NCBI RefSeq assembly: GCF_012030425.1
Contig: NZ_JAAUVN010000003.1
Coordinates: 372,001-436,000 of the forward strand
Direction of reading: 5' to 3'
From: Sphingobacterium sp. B16(2022)
GTDB lineage: Bacteria; Bacteroidota; Bacteroidia; Sphingobacteriales; Sphingobacteriaceae
DNA length: 64,000 nt
How positions within the stretch are numbered: position 1 is the first letter of the stretch; every line of letters begins with the position of its first letter. Position numbers and translations under genes: made by a program. The notes beneath the pieces were generated by a model. That model was not told the origin of the DNA. It worked only from the letters and a program-made list of their open reading frames with translations, and did not search any database. Below, piece after piece: positions 53,293-63,127 of this stretch.

Positions 53293-54818
53293 TAATATCT
53301 ACCCATCCAATATGGGTTCTGGGTGATTAAACGATTAGTATTTAATATTGTATTGTGAATAGGAAATAAATAACCTTTTTGAGCTAATCTTCCTGCATCC
53401 ATACTCCAAGAAGTCAATTGAACAAATAAATTATTATTTCCTGATTTCCATGTGTTTCTCACTATATCAAAATACGCATGTCCTTCTCCAATTAATTCTC
53501 TTTGTCTTTCTTTTAATATATCACGTTTAAGGTTTGCTCCACCACTATTTAACATCGTTTTTGCACCTGCTCTCGTTCGTATGCTGTTTACAGCTGTCAA
53601 CGCATCTCCATCACGATTTAGAGCGTTTAGTGCTTCAGCCTTTAATAAAATCATATCAGCCAAACGGAATATCACATAATTACTTTCTAGTCGAGGGTCC
53701 GAATTGGTGGCAGCATTTTTATAAACAATATCTGAATACTTCATTAAAGAGTTGTTTTCAGTATTCGTCATATTACGAAAGAATTCTAATTTACGCGAAT
53801 CTTCAACTGAGTTATCTCCGTAAATTTCATCAAGTTTTGAATTTGTAATAAAATAATTTGGTACATTAAACGGCATGTTGACATAAATTTGATTCGAAAC
53901 AGTTATGAATCCTACTGCAGCAGAAAATATGTTTACATTACCATCATATTGTGATGATTCATTTTCACTATCTTTAGTTGTAAATACAAAAATATTCTCT
54001 TTTGCATTTGCATCTTTGAAAACATTACGAATACTTCCTTTTGGTTGCAATGAAAAGATTTCCTTTTTTGAAATTATTGAATCTGTATAAAGAATAGTTT
54101 TAGCATAGTCATTTTGCCAAGCAGTTGTGTGGGCTAGTAAAGCTAATGCAGCCGCTTTATTAGCACGACGTCTACCGTTGCCTTCAACACCCTCCCAAGT
54201 TAATAATGATGATGCTTTTTGTGCATCTTCGACAATTAATTTAAGAATTTCATCTGTAGGAGTTCTTCCTTTCAAAACAGCCTGATTAGCCGTTTCAGTT
54301 GGCGTAGTTTGCAATGGAAGATCGCCCCAGACACGAGACATATAAAAATAAGCCAGCGCCCGCATGAAATATGCCTCCCCCAAAAGATAGTTCTTATTTC
54401 CCGATGAAAATTTATTATCATCAAGTTCTGGTACCCGCTTAATAATCAGATTGGATAAATCGACCACTCGATACCAGTTTGTCCAATTATGAACCCCTGT
54501 TTCACGATATGGAAGTGCAAAATTACCAGATGTATATACTCCTGAATGATTTGTTCCTTCAAGCGTTGTTAATATTCCTATTGGTGCATCTCCCCAAATA
54601 AAAAAACATTGGTTTGTAGTCATTGCCTTACGGAATAAACCATATGTCCCTAAAACGGCACCATTGATATCTTTTTCATTTTGCCAATACGTATCTGAAT
54701 ACGTATCGTTTATCAATTTATTTTCCAAGTCTTTATTACATGAACTCGCTCCAAATAAACCAATTAAAATCAAGGCCGCTACCCCAATTTTTATATATTG
54801 TTTAAACTGTATTTTCAT
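53292..54818 (-). CDS. SusD/RagB-family surface lipoprotein (with SusC 54830-57979)
   Basis: The 508 residues have a lipoprotein signal (GASSC, Cys27) and the SusD pattern: YWQNEKDINGAVLGTYG (about 44-60), YFMRALAYFYMSRVWGDLPL (about 150-169), LAHTTAWQNDYAKTI in the tetratricopeptide-like helices, and RQRELIGEGHAYFDIVRN (about 438-455). It starts 11 bases after the SusC stop and overlaps the FAS1 gene by one base. Ligand unknown. Confidence 0.94.
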   Translation of the reverse strand: MKIQFKQYIKIGVAALILIGLFGASSCNKDLENKLINDTYSDTYWQNEKDINGAVLGTYGLFRKAMTTNQCFFIWGDAPIGILTTLEGTNHSGVYTSGNFALPYRETGVHNWTNWYRVVDLSNLIIKRVPELDDNKFSSGNKNYLLGEAYFMRALAYFYMSRVWGDLPLQTTPTETANQAVLKGRTPTDEILKLIVEDAQKASSLLTWEGVEGNGRRRANKAAALALLAHTTAWQNDYAKTILYTDSIISKKEIFSLQPKGSIRNVFKDANAKENIFVFTTKDSENESSQYDGNVNIFSAAVGFITVSNQIYVNMPFNVPNYFITNSKLDEIYGDNSVEDSRKLEFFRNMTNTENNSLMKYSDIVYKNAATNSDPRLESNYVIFRLADMILLKAEALNALNRDGDALTAVNSIRTRAGAKTMLNSGGANLKRDILKERQRELIGEGHAYFDIVRNTWKSGNNNLFVQLTSWSMDAGRLAQKGYLFPIHNTILNTNRLITQNPYWMGRY

Positions 54819-54829
54819 AATAGTATCTA

Positions 54830-57800
54830 TTAAAATTCGAATTGTACACCCAATGTATATTTTGATGGTAGTGGATAACCATCTCCATAGTCAAATCCTC
54901 TCCCATCAACACGTTCAGCATCAATCCCCGAAAATTTTTGAAACATATGTACATTGTCCATAGTACCATAAATACGGAATGAATTTATACCTGCACGATT
55001 CATCCAAGCATGTTTTGTTTTATCAAAACGGTACGCTAAATTGATGTTCTTAATACGGATATACCATCCTGGTTCCATGAACATCGATTGACCAGCTCTC
55101 CAGGCATATAATCCCATATATGGATTCGCGGCAGGATAACGACTTATGTCACCTTCTTTTTGCCAAAAATCATAATTATCTAAATTACCAATTGAAGCTT
55201 TTGAAAGATCTTTAGGATTACCATAGAAGAACCCATTAGACATACGCTGCGCAAAAGTACTATTGATAATATCTCTTCCAAAAGTAAACGTCGTCAGAAT
55301 TTGCAATGAGAAATCCTTATAACTAAAATAATTGGTAAAACCACCTGTTACTTTAGGGTTAGGATCACCAAAAAAAGTCATATCATTTTCACCTATTGCA
55401 TCTGATATTTTATAATCACCATTTACATCGACCCAATTTGGATATCCCGGCTGTAATGTTCCCCATTTTGAAGCGCCCACAGCACCCGTATATGGATTTA
55501 CAATAATATCATTGGAAGTACTAATTGCACCATTTACTAAATAACCATAAAACATATTTAATGGTTTCCCAACAACATAAACTGCTTGATCATAATACAG
55601 GTCACGATTTCCATCTGGAAGAGCTGTTACTATATTTTTATTGAATGAAAAATTAATAGATGGTGTCCATTGTAAAGCTTTTTCCCTACCAAATACTTTT
55701 CCCATTAGGTTAATTTCAAGACCTGAATTACGCACACCGGCTGCATTTGTAAATGTACTCAGATATCCAGTATATTCTGGAATCCATACACTTAACATTT
55801 GTCCAGTCGTAGTTCTCACATAAGCATCTACATTGACCGTCAGTCTTCCATTGAAAAGCAATGCATCTACACCAGCATTCCAAGTCTCCGTTCTTTGCCA
55901 AGTGATATCATCATTTGTTATACCGGCATAGTTTGGTATAACTGCGGTACCACCACCATATGTACTACCATAATTTCCTGGGTAATTCCCATTACCAGCG
56001 ATATAAGCATTATAACGATCATTATCACCGATACTACTTTCATCACCTGTTCTACCCCAACTTCCACGTAGTTTCAGTTCTTTAACCCATTCCGACTGCG
56101 ATAAGAAATCTTCTTCTGTTAAGATCCATCCTGCTCCTAACGATGGAAAATATCCCCACTTATTATTCTTTCCGAAACGTGAAGAAGCATCTCCACGATA
56201 AACTGCATCAAAAAGGTATTTGCCCTTATAATCGTAGTGAGCAGCTCCTAGAAAGGATAACTTTGCATATGTAGATTGATCGGAATAGCCACTTAAATTT
56301 TGAGATGCAATACCTTTAATAACTTGAATGTTATCATTTGGAATATCTCTGCCTAGCAAATATAAGCCCTCATTTTTACGAGTCTCATATTCTTGCACAA
56401 AAGTTGCAGTAATATTATGTTTATCATTTAAAGTCTTAGTCCACAATATATTATTGGTCAATAAGTATTTTCGATATTGTGTATAAGTCGATTTTGCGTA
56501 TGCTAAACCATCTGTATTAATAATGGACGGAGAAGCAAAGTCATTTTTAGCTGTTGAATAATTAATAATACTTCTTGTACTGATACGAAAGTCTTTTAAG
56601 AAAGTATAACGTAATTCTCCAACTCCACTTAGATCAACGTTCACATTATCATTCCGCTGATAATCATACGGATTAATGATACTATTTACATCATCATCGC
56701 TCATACCTAACAATGAAGTTGGCATACTGATTGGATTAATCCCGAATACACTTCTATATCTACCTTGTTTTAAGAAATCAGTGGTCCCCTTTCCTTCTAA
56801 TCTTTTGCCTGTAGAAGCTTTAAAATTAGTTAGAAACTCAAGATTCTGAGTAATATTAAAATTTACATTACTGGTAAAAGAATACCGTTTATAACCTGTA
56901 CTTTTAACTATTCCTTTCTCGTTGTACATACCTCCACTGATACGATAATTTACATTTTCAGTAGCACCGGATACAGCTAAATCATAATTCTGAACGTAGC
57001 CTGATTGATAAAATAGATCTTGGTAATCATTATTATTATTAAATGCAGGATTTAAACTATCAGTAAGTAATTGAGGAATATTTTGCTCTTGTGCATCATT
57101 CGCATATTTATAAATTAATTCCATCTTTTTTCTACGCTCTGCGGCACCAATCAATGTTTCCACCTTTCCTGGTTTCGTCACATAACCTTGGTAGGTATTT
57201 AAACTCAATTTAGGCTTTCCAAGCACCCCTCTTTTCGTCTTAATAATGATAACCCCATTATTTGCTCGAGCGCCATATAATGCTGCCGCAGATGCATCTT
57301 TTAATACATCGACAGATTCAATATCATTTGGATTTAAACTCGCTAAATAATTTGTTCCAGTAACATTAAAGTTTTTAATCTCATCATCTGATACTGGTAT
57401 ACCATCGAGTACATATAAAGGATTACTACTTAAATTATCTGCATCAAAGTCACCGCTTGATCTTGGAATGTTTGTGTTTCCACGAATTACCAAAGAAGTC
57501 TTAACACCTGGCTGTCCTGTAAAGTTCTGGACATTGACTCCTGGCAATTTACCTTGTAAAAGAACATCAATACTAGCCGCAGGCAAGTTTTCAATTTCTT
57601 TACTTGTAATACTGGAAATAGATCCTGTTGTTTTTCGTCGACTAATTGTAGTATAACCTGTCACAATAGCTTCACTCAGATCATTAGTAGATTCTTCAAG
57701 ATTAATGGTGACATGCGTCTCTTTATTCACTGGTATTTCTTGTTTTTTATACCCAACACCACTAATAATTAAGGCAGTAGGAATACCTTTAACTTTAATA

Positions 57801-57979
57801 GTAAAGTTTCCATCACCTCCACTTGAAGCTTGATTTTTGGTACCTCGTTCGGATACTGTTATCCCAGGTAATGTTCTTCCTTTGTCGTCTTTTATTGTTC
57901 CAGTAATATTAGTTACCTGTGCAAACAATAAATTACATGACATCAAAAAGAAGAGAAAAATTGGTAAAATTTTCTTCAT
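54830..57979 (-). CDS. SusC/RagA-family TonB-linked outer-membrane transporter
   Basis: The 1049-residue protein has a signal peptide ending LFAQ (21), a carboxypeptidase-regulatory-like domain (about 23-100), the plug start SEAIVTGYTTISRRKTTGSI (about 101-120), the segment ESVDVLKDASAAALYGARAN and a barrel ending QFEF. No STN domain is present. It leads the run SusD-FAS1-DUF5007. No glycosidase or peptidase is associated, so cargo cannot be predicted. Confidence 0.95.
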   Translation of the reverse strand: MKKILPIFLFFLMSCNLLFAQVTNITGTIKDDKGRTLPGITVSERGTKNQASSGGDGNFTIKVKGIPTALIISGVGYKKQEIPVNKETHVTINLEESTNDLSEAIVTGYTTISRRKTTGSISSITSKEIENLPAASIDVLLQGKLPGVNVQNFTGQPGVKTSLVIRGNTNIPRSSGDFDADNLSSNPLYVLDGIPVSDDEIKNFNVTGTNYLASLNPNDIESVDVLKDASAAALYGARANNGVIIIKTKRGVLGKPKLSLNTYQGYVTKPGKVETLIGAAERRKKMELIYKYANDAQEQNIPQLLTDSLNPAFNNNNDYQDLFYQSGYVQNYDLAVSGATENVNYRISGGMYNEKGIVKSTGYKRYSFTSNVNFNITQNLEFLTNFKASTGKRLEGKGTTDFLKQGRYRSVFGINPISMPTSLLGMSDDDVNSIINPYDYQRNDNVNVDLSGVGELRYTFLKDFRISTRSIINYSTAKNDFASPSIINTDGLAYAKSTYTQYRKYLLTNNILWTKTLNDKHNITATFVQEYETRKNEGLYLLGRDIPNDNIQVIKGIASQNLSGYSDQSTYAKLSFLGAAHYDYKGKYLFDAVYRGDASSRFGKNNKWGYFPSLGAGWILTEEDFLSQSEWVKELKLRGSWGRTGDESSIGDNDRYNAYIAGNGNYPGNYGSTYGGGTAVIPNYAGITNDDITWQRTETWNAGVDALLFNGRLTVNVDAYVRTTTGQMLSVWIPEYTGYLSTFTNAAGVRNSGLEINLMGKVFGREKALQWTPSINFSFNKNIVTALPDGNRDLYYDQAVYVVGKPLNMFYGYLVNGAISTSNDIIVNPYTGAVGASKWGTLQPGYPNWVDVNGDYKISDAIGENDMTFFGDPNPKVTGGFTNYFSYKDFSLQILTTFTFGRDIINSTFAQRMSNGFFYGNPKDLSKASIGNLDNYDFWQKEGDISRYPAANPYMGLYAWRAGQSMFMEPGWYIRIKNINLAYRFDKTKHAWMNRAGINSFRIYGTMDNVHMFQKFSGIDAERVDGRGFDYGDGYPLPSKYTLGVQFEF

Positions 57980-58477
57980 AACAATTGATTTGGTTAGTAA
58001 ATTTTAGGTTAATTTACAGCAATTGAAATGGTAACTCAAATTTTACATTTTCTTAATTTTCATTCTAAACAAAAGAATTAACTTGATTGCATCGCAAACG
58101 ATTGTTCTATTTTCACGCAAACGTATGCGTAATTTGTACTATTTTTTTTCCTGAAATCGGGAAATTTTTACATTTTTTAACATATTAATTACATTGAATT
58201 TTTCCCATTTCAAGGAGTATATGGGCATTTGTTGTTTCGTAATAATTTAAACGGTTTTTTTATGAAACAATATATTAATACACTATGCAACTAAATTTTA
58301 GTGTTTAAAAATTCCATTTTTCACAAATACTAAACATGAAAACTTTATGAAATTATTTTACCAAATAAATGTTCTTGAATTTTAGCTCGTTAAGGATTTT
58401 AACATAAAAAACAAAACCGTTAAAGTTTATAACTTTAACGGTTTAGATCGTTACATTATGTAATGATAAGATTTTCC
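57980..58477 (-). other. Intergenic region upstream of the fourth SusC/SusD locus
   Basis: The region of 498 bases is strongly AT-rich. It holds a -7-type box TACGTTTG on the minus strand (58118-58125) without a matching -33 box and, near 58414-58444, the terminator of the MBL gene. I see no gene. Confidence 0.5.
58414..58444 (-). terminator. Terminator of the MBL-fold hydrolase gene
   Basis: AAACCGTTAAAGTT and AACTTTAACGGTTT form a perfect 14-bp stem with loop ATA, followed on the minus strand by TTTGTTTTTT. Confidence 0.85.
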
Positions 58478-59281
58478 CTATCCGCACTGACTAATGACCT
58501 GATTGCTTTCTATATTATGGAGGTCTAAAACATCAAAAATTTCTGTTTCTTCATAGCGTGTGGCAACGGAAAGTAGAATGTCTTCACAATGTGTTCTAAA
58601 CGTTTCGTGAACCAGTTCTACGGTGTTATTTTCGCCTGAAAGGTGCGTTAGAATTAAGTGTTTGAGACGGGCTGTTCGGTATTTGTTGAATAATTCTAAC
58701 GCAACTGCATTGGAAAGATGCCCCCACCCGCTGCTGATTCTATTTTTTAGAAAATAGGAATATCGCCCGTTTCTAAGCATCTCTTCATCGAAATTGGATT
58801 CTAGCAATAGTACATCTGCATGTTTGATGACATGCTGCACATTTGAACACGGACGACCTATATCGGTCAACACGCCAATATTATGCGTTCCATCGGAAAT
58901 CAAAAAACTGCAAGGTTCTTTTGCATCGTGATACTTAGGTATACCATAAATCTTCATTTCTCCGATCTCGGTAACGGCATCTGGGGTAATGATGTGCACC
59001 AAGTGGCCAGGAAGATGCAATCTTGTTCCATCGTAACTGCCCTGAGTGATATACACCGGTATATTATATTTTTTGACAAAAACAGATAAACCCCGAATAT
59101 GATCCGTATGTTCATGGGTAATAAAAACGGCTTTGATCTGAGTTGGAATTATACCTAGATTATGCATACGGAGATGAATGTGCTTATTATTAATACCCGC
59201 ATCTACTAGAATAGCTGTATCGCCTTTCGCGATATAATAACAATTTCCATTACTGCCTGAGGCAATAGCACAATACTTCAT
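58478..59281 (-). CDS. MBL-fold metallohydrolase (WalJ/YycJ-like)
   Basis: The 267-residue cytoplasmic protein has the metallo-beta-lactamase fold: ASGSNGNCYYI (7-17), HEHTDH (56-61) binding two zinc, a later LLESNFDEEML and ILTHLSGENN near residue 213. The N-terminal CAIASGSNGNC pattern matches the YycJ/WalJ group, thought to act on nucleic acids; the exact substrate is not known. It has its own terminator and lies between unrelated genes. Confidence 0.88.
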   Translation of the reverse strand: MKYCAIASGSNGNCYYIAKGDTAILVDAGINNKHIHLRMHNLGIIPTQIKAVFITHEHTDHIRGLSVFVKKYNIPVYITQGSYDGTRLHLPGHLVHIITPDAVTEIGEMKIYGIPKYHDAKEPCSFLISDGTHNIGVLTDIGRPCSNVQHVIKHADVLLLESNFDEEMLRNGRYSYFLKNRISSGWGHLSNAVALELFNKYRTARLKHLILTHLSGENNTVELVHETFRTHCEDILLSVATRYEETEIFDVLDLHNIESNQVISQCG

Positions 59282-59375
59282 ATGTATTTCATTTATTCTT
59301 TATTGACATTTATATTGCATGATCAGACCTCATTCATGCAACATAAATATTTTTATGACAACGGGTTCTTTAACA

Positions 59376-60803
59376 TTAACATTCCGGTAAACTTAACGGA
59401 ATCTGTACAGCCAAACCGCCATCTGCCGTTTCTTTATATTTAACGTTCATATCTAACGCGGTCTGCCACATGGTCTTGACAACTGTATCGAGACTGACTT
59501 TGGCTTTATCAGGGTTGGATTGCAGGGCCAACTGCGCAGCTGTGATAGCCTTTATAGCTCCCATCGTATTTCGCTCAATACATGGTATCTGTACTAAACC
59601 TCCAATAGGATCACATGTTAGGCCCAAATGATGTTCCATGGCGATTTCTGCGGCCATGAGAACCTGTCTTTGCGATCCGCCGAGACATTCGGTCAATGCT
59701 CCAGCTGCCATTGCTGATGATACTCCAATCTCAGCCTGACATCCGCCCATAGCGGCAGAAATAGTTGCTCCTTTTTTAAATATGGAACCGATTTCGGAAG
59801 CGGTTAGAATAAACTGAATAATTTTATCTTCTGAATCTCCATTATGGAAGGTAATAAAATATTGCAATACGGCAGGAATAACACCAGACGCTCCATTTGT
59901 TGGCGCGGTAACGACTCTTCCAAATGAAGCATTTTCTTCATTTACTGCTAAAGCAAAACAACTTACCCAATCCAGGATATATTGAAAATTCTCTCCTCCT
60001 GCTTTTATTGCTGCGATCCAGCTTTCATAATCGTGATAGCTTCGGTTTTTAAGCAATCGCTGATTCAGTTTTGCAGCTCTTCTTTCTACATTAAGTCCTC
60101 CTGGTAGTGTTCCCGCTGTATGGCACCCACGATATATACATTCGTATATGGTTTTATAGATATTTAATACGCCGGCGCGCGTCTCTTCTTCTTCACGCCA
60201 AGCATGTTCATTTTCTAAAACGAGCTCTGAGATTTTCAAACCTGTCTTGCGGCACCAATGCAATAAATCCTGTGCGGTATCTACCGGAAAAGGTAGATCG
60301 ACCTCTGTTGAAGAACTGCTCTCATCATTTTCCTGAACAACAAATCCACCACCAATTGAATAATAGGTTTCACTAAGAGCCTTTCCATTATTCAAAAATG
60401 CCTGAAAAGTAACTGCATTGGGATGAAAGGGTAAGCTTTCACTATATAAAAAAAGCAAGTCTTCTTTGTATGTAAACGGAATGGTATGTGTACCAGCCAG
60501 ACGCAACTGATTTACAGATTTGATATGTTCTACTTTTGGTGTTACTTGATTGACATCAAAAGTTACAGGATCATCTCCGCTTAAACCCAACATCACAGCA
60601 ATATCAGTTCCGTGCCCAGTACCTGTTTTGGCTAAAGATCCATATAATAATATCTTAACAGATTCGACGTTATTAAGTACATCCTTATCCTGCAGTACCT
60701 TTGTGAACTGCTGCGCCGCACGCCAGGGACCTAAGGTATGTGAACTGGAGGGGCCAATACCTATTTTAAACATATCAAAAACGGAAATTTGCTCTTTGCT
60801 CAT
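59376..60803 (-). CDS. sdaA: L-serine ammonia-lyase (L-serine dehydratase), iron-sulfur type
   Basis: The enzyme converts L-serine to pyruvate and ammonia. The 475-residue single chain has the beta domain with GIGPSSSHTLGPWRA (15-29) and the catalytic domain with MGGCQAEIG, TCDPIGGLVQIPCIERN, which provide three Cys for the [4Fe-4S] cluster. The last residue of the protein is Cys475 (...LPEC). In Legionella L-serine deaminase a C-terminal Cys occupies the active site as a fourth ligand, and the same tail arrangement is likely here. The reactive 2-aminoacrylate it forms is a RidA substrate. Confidence 0.96.
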   Translation of the reverse strand: MSKEQISVFDMFKIGIGPSSSHTLGPWRAAQQFTKVLQDKDVLNNVESVKILLYGSLAKTGTGHGTDIAVMLGLSGDDPVTFDVNQVTPKVEHIKSVNQLRLAGTHTIPFTYKEDLLFLYSESLPFHPNAVTFQAFLNNGKALSETYYSIGGGFVVQENDESSSSTEVDLPFPVDTAQDLLHWCRKTGLKISELVLENEHAWREEEETRAGVLNIYKTIYECIYRGCHTAGTLPGGLNVERRAAKLNQRLLKNRSYHDYESWIAAIKAGGENFQYILDWVSCFALAVNEENASFGRVVTAPTNGASGVIPAVLQYFITFHNGDSEDKIIQFILTASEIGSIFKKGATISAAMGGCQAEIGVSSAMAAGALTECLGGSQRQVLMAAEIAMEHHLGLTCDPIGGLVQIPCIERNTMGAIKAITAAQLALQSNPDKAKVSLDTVVKTMWQTALDMNVKYKETADGGLAVQIPLSLPEC

Positions 60804-60928
60804 GCTATACTAATAAAGCGCTATAAAAATAATGTTTTTAGGACAGTCCAAAAACATTGCAATTTACAGAATATAAAACAACCACAAAGTTCTTACAAAG
60901 ATTTAATACTTTATCAATAAAGCTTAAT

Positions 60929-60936
60929 TATCTTTG
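60929..60936 (+). promoter_or_regulatory. -7 box upstream of the second DigH-like gene
   Basis: TATCTTTG matches TANNTTTG exactly, 19 bases before the ATG at 60956. A clear TTTG -33 box is not seen at the right distance. Confidence 0.5.
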
Positions 60937-60955
60937 TTAACTTATCATTAAACAA

Positions 60956-62542
60956 ATGAGAATTAAACACGTTCTGCACTTACTTGGAGTATTTTTTTTA
61001 ATAGCATCAACAGCACAACTTTTATTCGCTCAACCTAGCCCCAAAAGAGAAGTTCGCGGTGTTTGGATTGCCACTATAGGTAATATTGACTGGCCAACAG
61101 TCGCCACTGGCACTAATGTTGAAAAACAGAAACAAGAGCTGATACAAATACTTGACCAGCACAAAAAGTCGAGTATGAATACTATTCTTTTTCAGATTCG
61201 ACCCGCTGCAGACGCTTTCTATGGTCGTGGTAGAGAAGGCTGGAGCCGTTATTTAACGGGGAAACAAGGAAAGCCTCCTGAACCTTTTTATGACCCTTTG
61301 GATTTCATTATCGCTGAATGCCATAAAAGAGGGATGGAACTGCATGCCTGGATCAACCCTTACCGTGCTTCAACAACTCTAAACCCGAACCATTTTTCAG
61401 AAGATCATATCACGAAAAAGAAACCCGAATGGTTTTTTACCTACGCTGGAAAAAAATTATTTAATCCGGGAATACCGGAGGTGCGTCAATATATCATCGA
61501 TGTCATCATGGATGTCGTGAGCAATTATGATATTGATGGTGTTCATTTTGATGATTATTTTTATCCCTACCCCGACAGCCGCAACACAGCTATTCCTGAC
61601 CGCTTAACGTTTGGCCAATACAGCAACAACTTTTCAAATATAGAGGATTGGCGCAGAAATAATGTCGATGTGCTTATTCACGATCTGGGCGTTGCGATCA
61701 AAGCTAAAAAACCTTATGTAAAATACGGTGTTAGTCCTTTTGGTATCTGGGATAATAAGGATGCAAACCGTGACGGTTCTAATACACATGGTTTAAGTGG
61801 TTACCGGACTTTATTTGCGGATGGCGTGAAATGGATCAAAGAGGGTTGGATAGACTACATCAATCCCCAGATTTATTTTCCTTTCCAAAACCGTGCTGCC
61901 GCTTATGAAATTCTGGTTGAATGGTGGCAACATCATACTTATGGCCGACACTTTTATATCGGTCATGGTGCTTATCGCGTGAATGAGCAAAAACCTGGAT
62001 GGACTGACCGAAGCCAAATTCCGCGTCAGATCCGTTTTTTACGAGAACAACAGAATGTACAGGGAAGTATCTTCTTTAGTTCAAAATCTTTAACGGACAA
62101 TCTTGCCGGTCTTCAGGATTCTTTGCAACGTAATCTGTATAAAACATCGGCTTTGCCTCCGACGATGCCGTGGATCGACAGTATCCCGCCCAATGCACCT
62201 TTTGGATTACAGTTGAGGTCTTCAGAAAATACAAAATTAAATCACCTAGTCTGGCAAAAACCCGATCGTGCGTCTGATGGTCAATCTGCTTATGGCTATA
62301 TTGTTTACCGATTTAAAGAGGGGGATCAACCTGATTTGAATAATAGTAAGAATATCATCCATATTTCTTATAATGAGGATGACCTTCAATTTGATGATAG
62401 TGACCTGGAAATACATCAACAGTACTATTATATGGTGACGGCACTGGACCGAATGAAAAATGAGAGTGAACCATCTAACATAAGAAGTACCCAAAAAACT
62501 CATCTATATAGTACAAATCAAGAAGTAACGCGGCAACAATAA
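60956..62542 (+). CDS. Second DigH-like family 10 glycosylhydrolase, secreted
   Basis: The 528 residues have a signal peptide ending LFAQ (26), not a lipoprotein signal. The GHL10 TIM barrel shows REVRGVWIATIGNIDWPT (31-48), ELHAWINPYRAS (about 123-134) and GVHFDDYFYPYPD (about 195-207). After about residue 430 there is a fibronectin-like domain (YGYIVYRFKEGD, YYYMVTALDRMKNESEPS). The likely role is cutting peptide-free peptidoglycan strands, by analogy with DigH. It is monocistronic with its own -7 box and terminator, unlike the copy in the 6-29 kb locus. Confidence 0.88.
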   Translation: MRIKHVLHLLGVFFLIASTAQLLFAQPSPKREVRGVWIATIGNIDWPTVATGTNVEKQKQELIQILDQHKKSSMNTILFQIRPAADAFYGRGREGWSRYLTGKQGKPPEPFYDPLDFIIAECHKRGMELHAWINPYRASTTLNPNHFSEDHITKKKPEWFFTYAGKKLFNPGIPEVRQYIIDVIMDVVSNYDIDGVHFDDYFYPYPDSRNTAIPDRLTFGQYSNNFSNIEDWRRNNVDVLIHDLGVAIKAKKPYVKYGVSPFGIWDNKDANRDGSNTHGLSGYRTLFADGVKWIKEGWIDYINPQIYFPFQNRAAAYEILVEWWQHHTYGRHFYIGHGAYRVNEQKPGWTDRSQIPRQIRFLREQQNVQGSIFFSSKSLTDNLAGLQDSLQRNLYKTSALPPTMPWIDSIPPNAPFGLQLRSSENTKLNHLVWQKPDRASDGQSAYGYIVYRFKEGDQPDLNNSKNIIHISYNEDDLQFDDSDLEIHQQYYYMVTALDRMKNESEPSNIRSTQKTHLYSTNQEVTRQQ

Positions 62543-62578
62543 AAAGTTATACAGTACTGGTTTCAAAATATGACAAAA

Positions 62579-62612
62579 AGAAAGCCGATTAGTATATAAT
62601 CGGCTTTTTTAT
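62579..62612. terminator. Bidirectional terminator
   Basis: AAAGCCGATT and AATCGGCTTT form a 10-bp stem with T or A tracts on both sides, between convergent genes. Confidence 0.88.
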
Positions 62613-63061
62613 TATTTTAATAAAGCATTACGGTATTCATCTGTTATAGCCGGCAATTGGATTTCTTGTCCTTCATTTTTTAAGGAGTCTGCAAATGCAT
62701 TGGTATTGGCTATTGCTTTCAAATAAGCTGCAACCACAGCATCCGAAACCGCAATTTCTTTTCCTTCTTTGATATTTGCGATATATTGATTGTCGACCAA
62801 TTTAACTTGTCCAAAAAAACGATAAGCAGCGGCTTTTAATAGTCCTAAATCTTCTTTCGACAATTCTTCAATTCGAGCTCCAGGAGGCAATTTAACCTCT
62901 ATAAAGGCTTTGCCTTTCGCCAAAGTATCAATGGGATTGTCTAATGGGATTGCCGCTAATGAGGCAAGGTTCAGAACGGGCACTCCCGCTTCTTGTTTGT
63001 TTTGGCAACTGACCATTAACACGGTCGCTACGATAAGGGTTAAAAAAGTACGCATGTACAA
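62612..63061 (-). CDS. Small lipoprotein, unknown function
   Basis: The 149 residues (147 if the second ATG at 63055 is used) carry a lipoprotein signal (MVSC, Cys19). The mature part is mostly helical and acidic with no motif I recognise; EVKLPPGARIEELSKEDLGLL is one segment. It lies downstream of the TlpA-like gene, with a terminator between. Function unknown. Confidence 0.72.
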   Translation of the reverse strand: MYMRTFLTLIVATVLMVSCQNKQEAGVPVLNLASLAAIPLDNPIDTLAKGKAFIEVKLPPGARIEELSKEDLGLLKAAAYRFFGQVKLVDNQYIANIKEGKEIAVSDAVVAAYLKAIANTNAFADSLKNEGQEIQLPAITDEYRNALLK

Positions 63062-63072
63062 TAGTAAACATA

Positions 63073-63108
63073 AAAAGGGCTTTTCAACGAATTGAAAAGC
63101 CCTTTTTA
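63073..63108 (-). terminator. Terminator of the TlpA-like gene
   Basis: AAAAGGGCTTTTCAA and TTGAAAAGCCCTTTTT form a 13-15-bp stem followed by T on the minus strand. Confidence 0.85.
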
Positions 63109-63127
63109 AGATATCCTTACACTGCTA

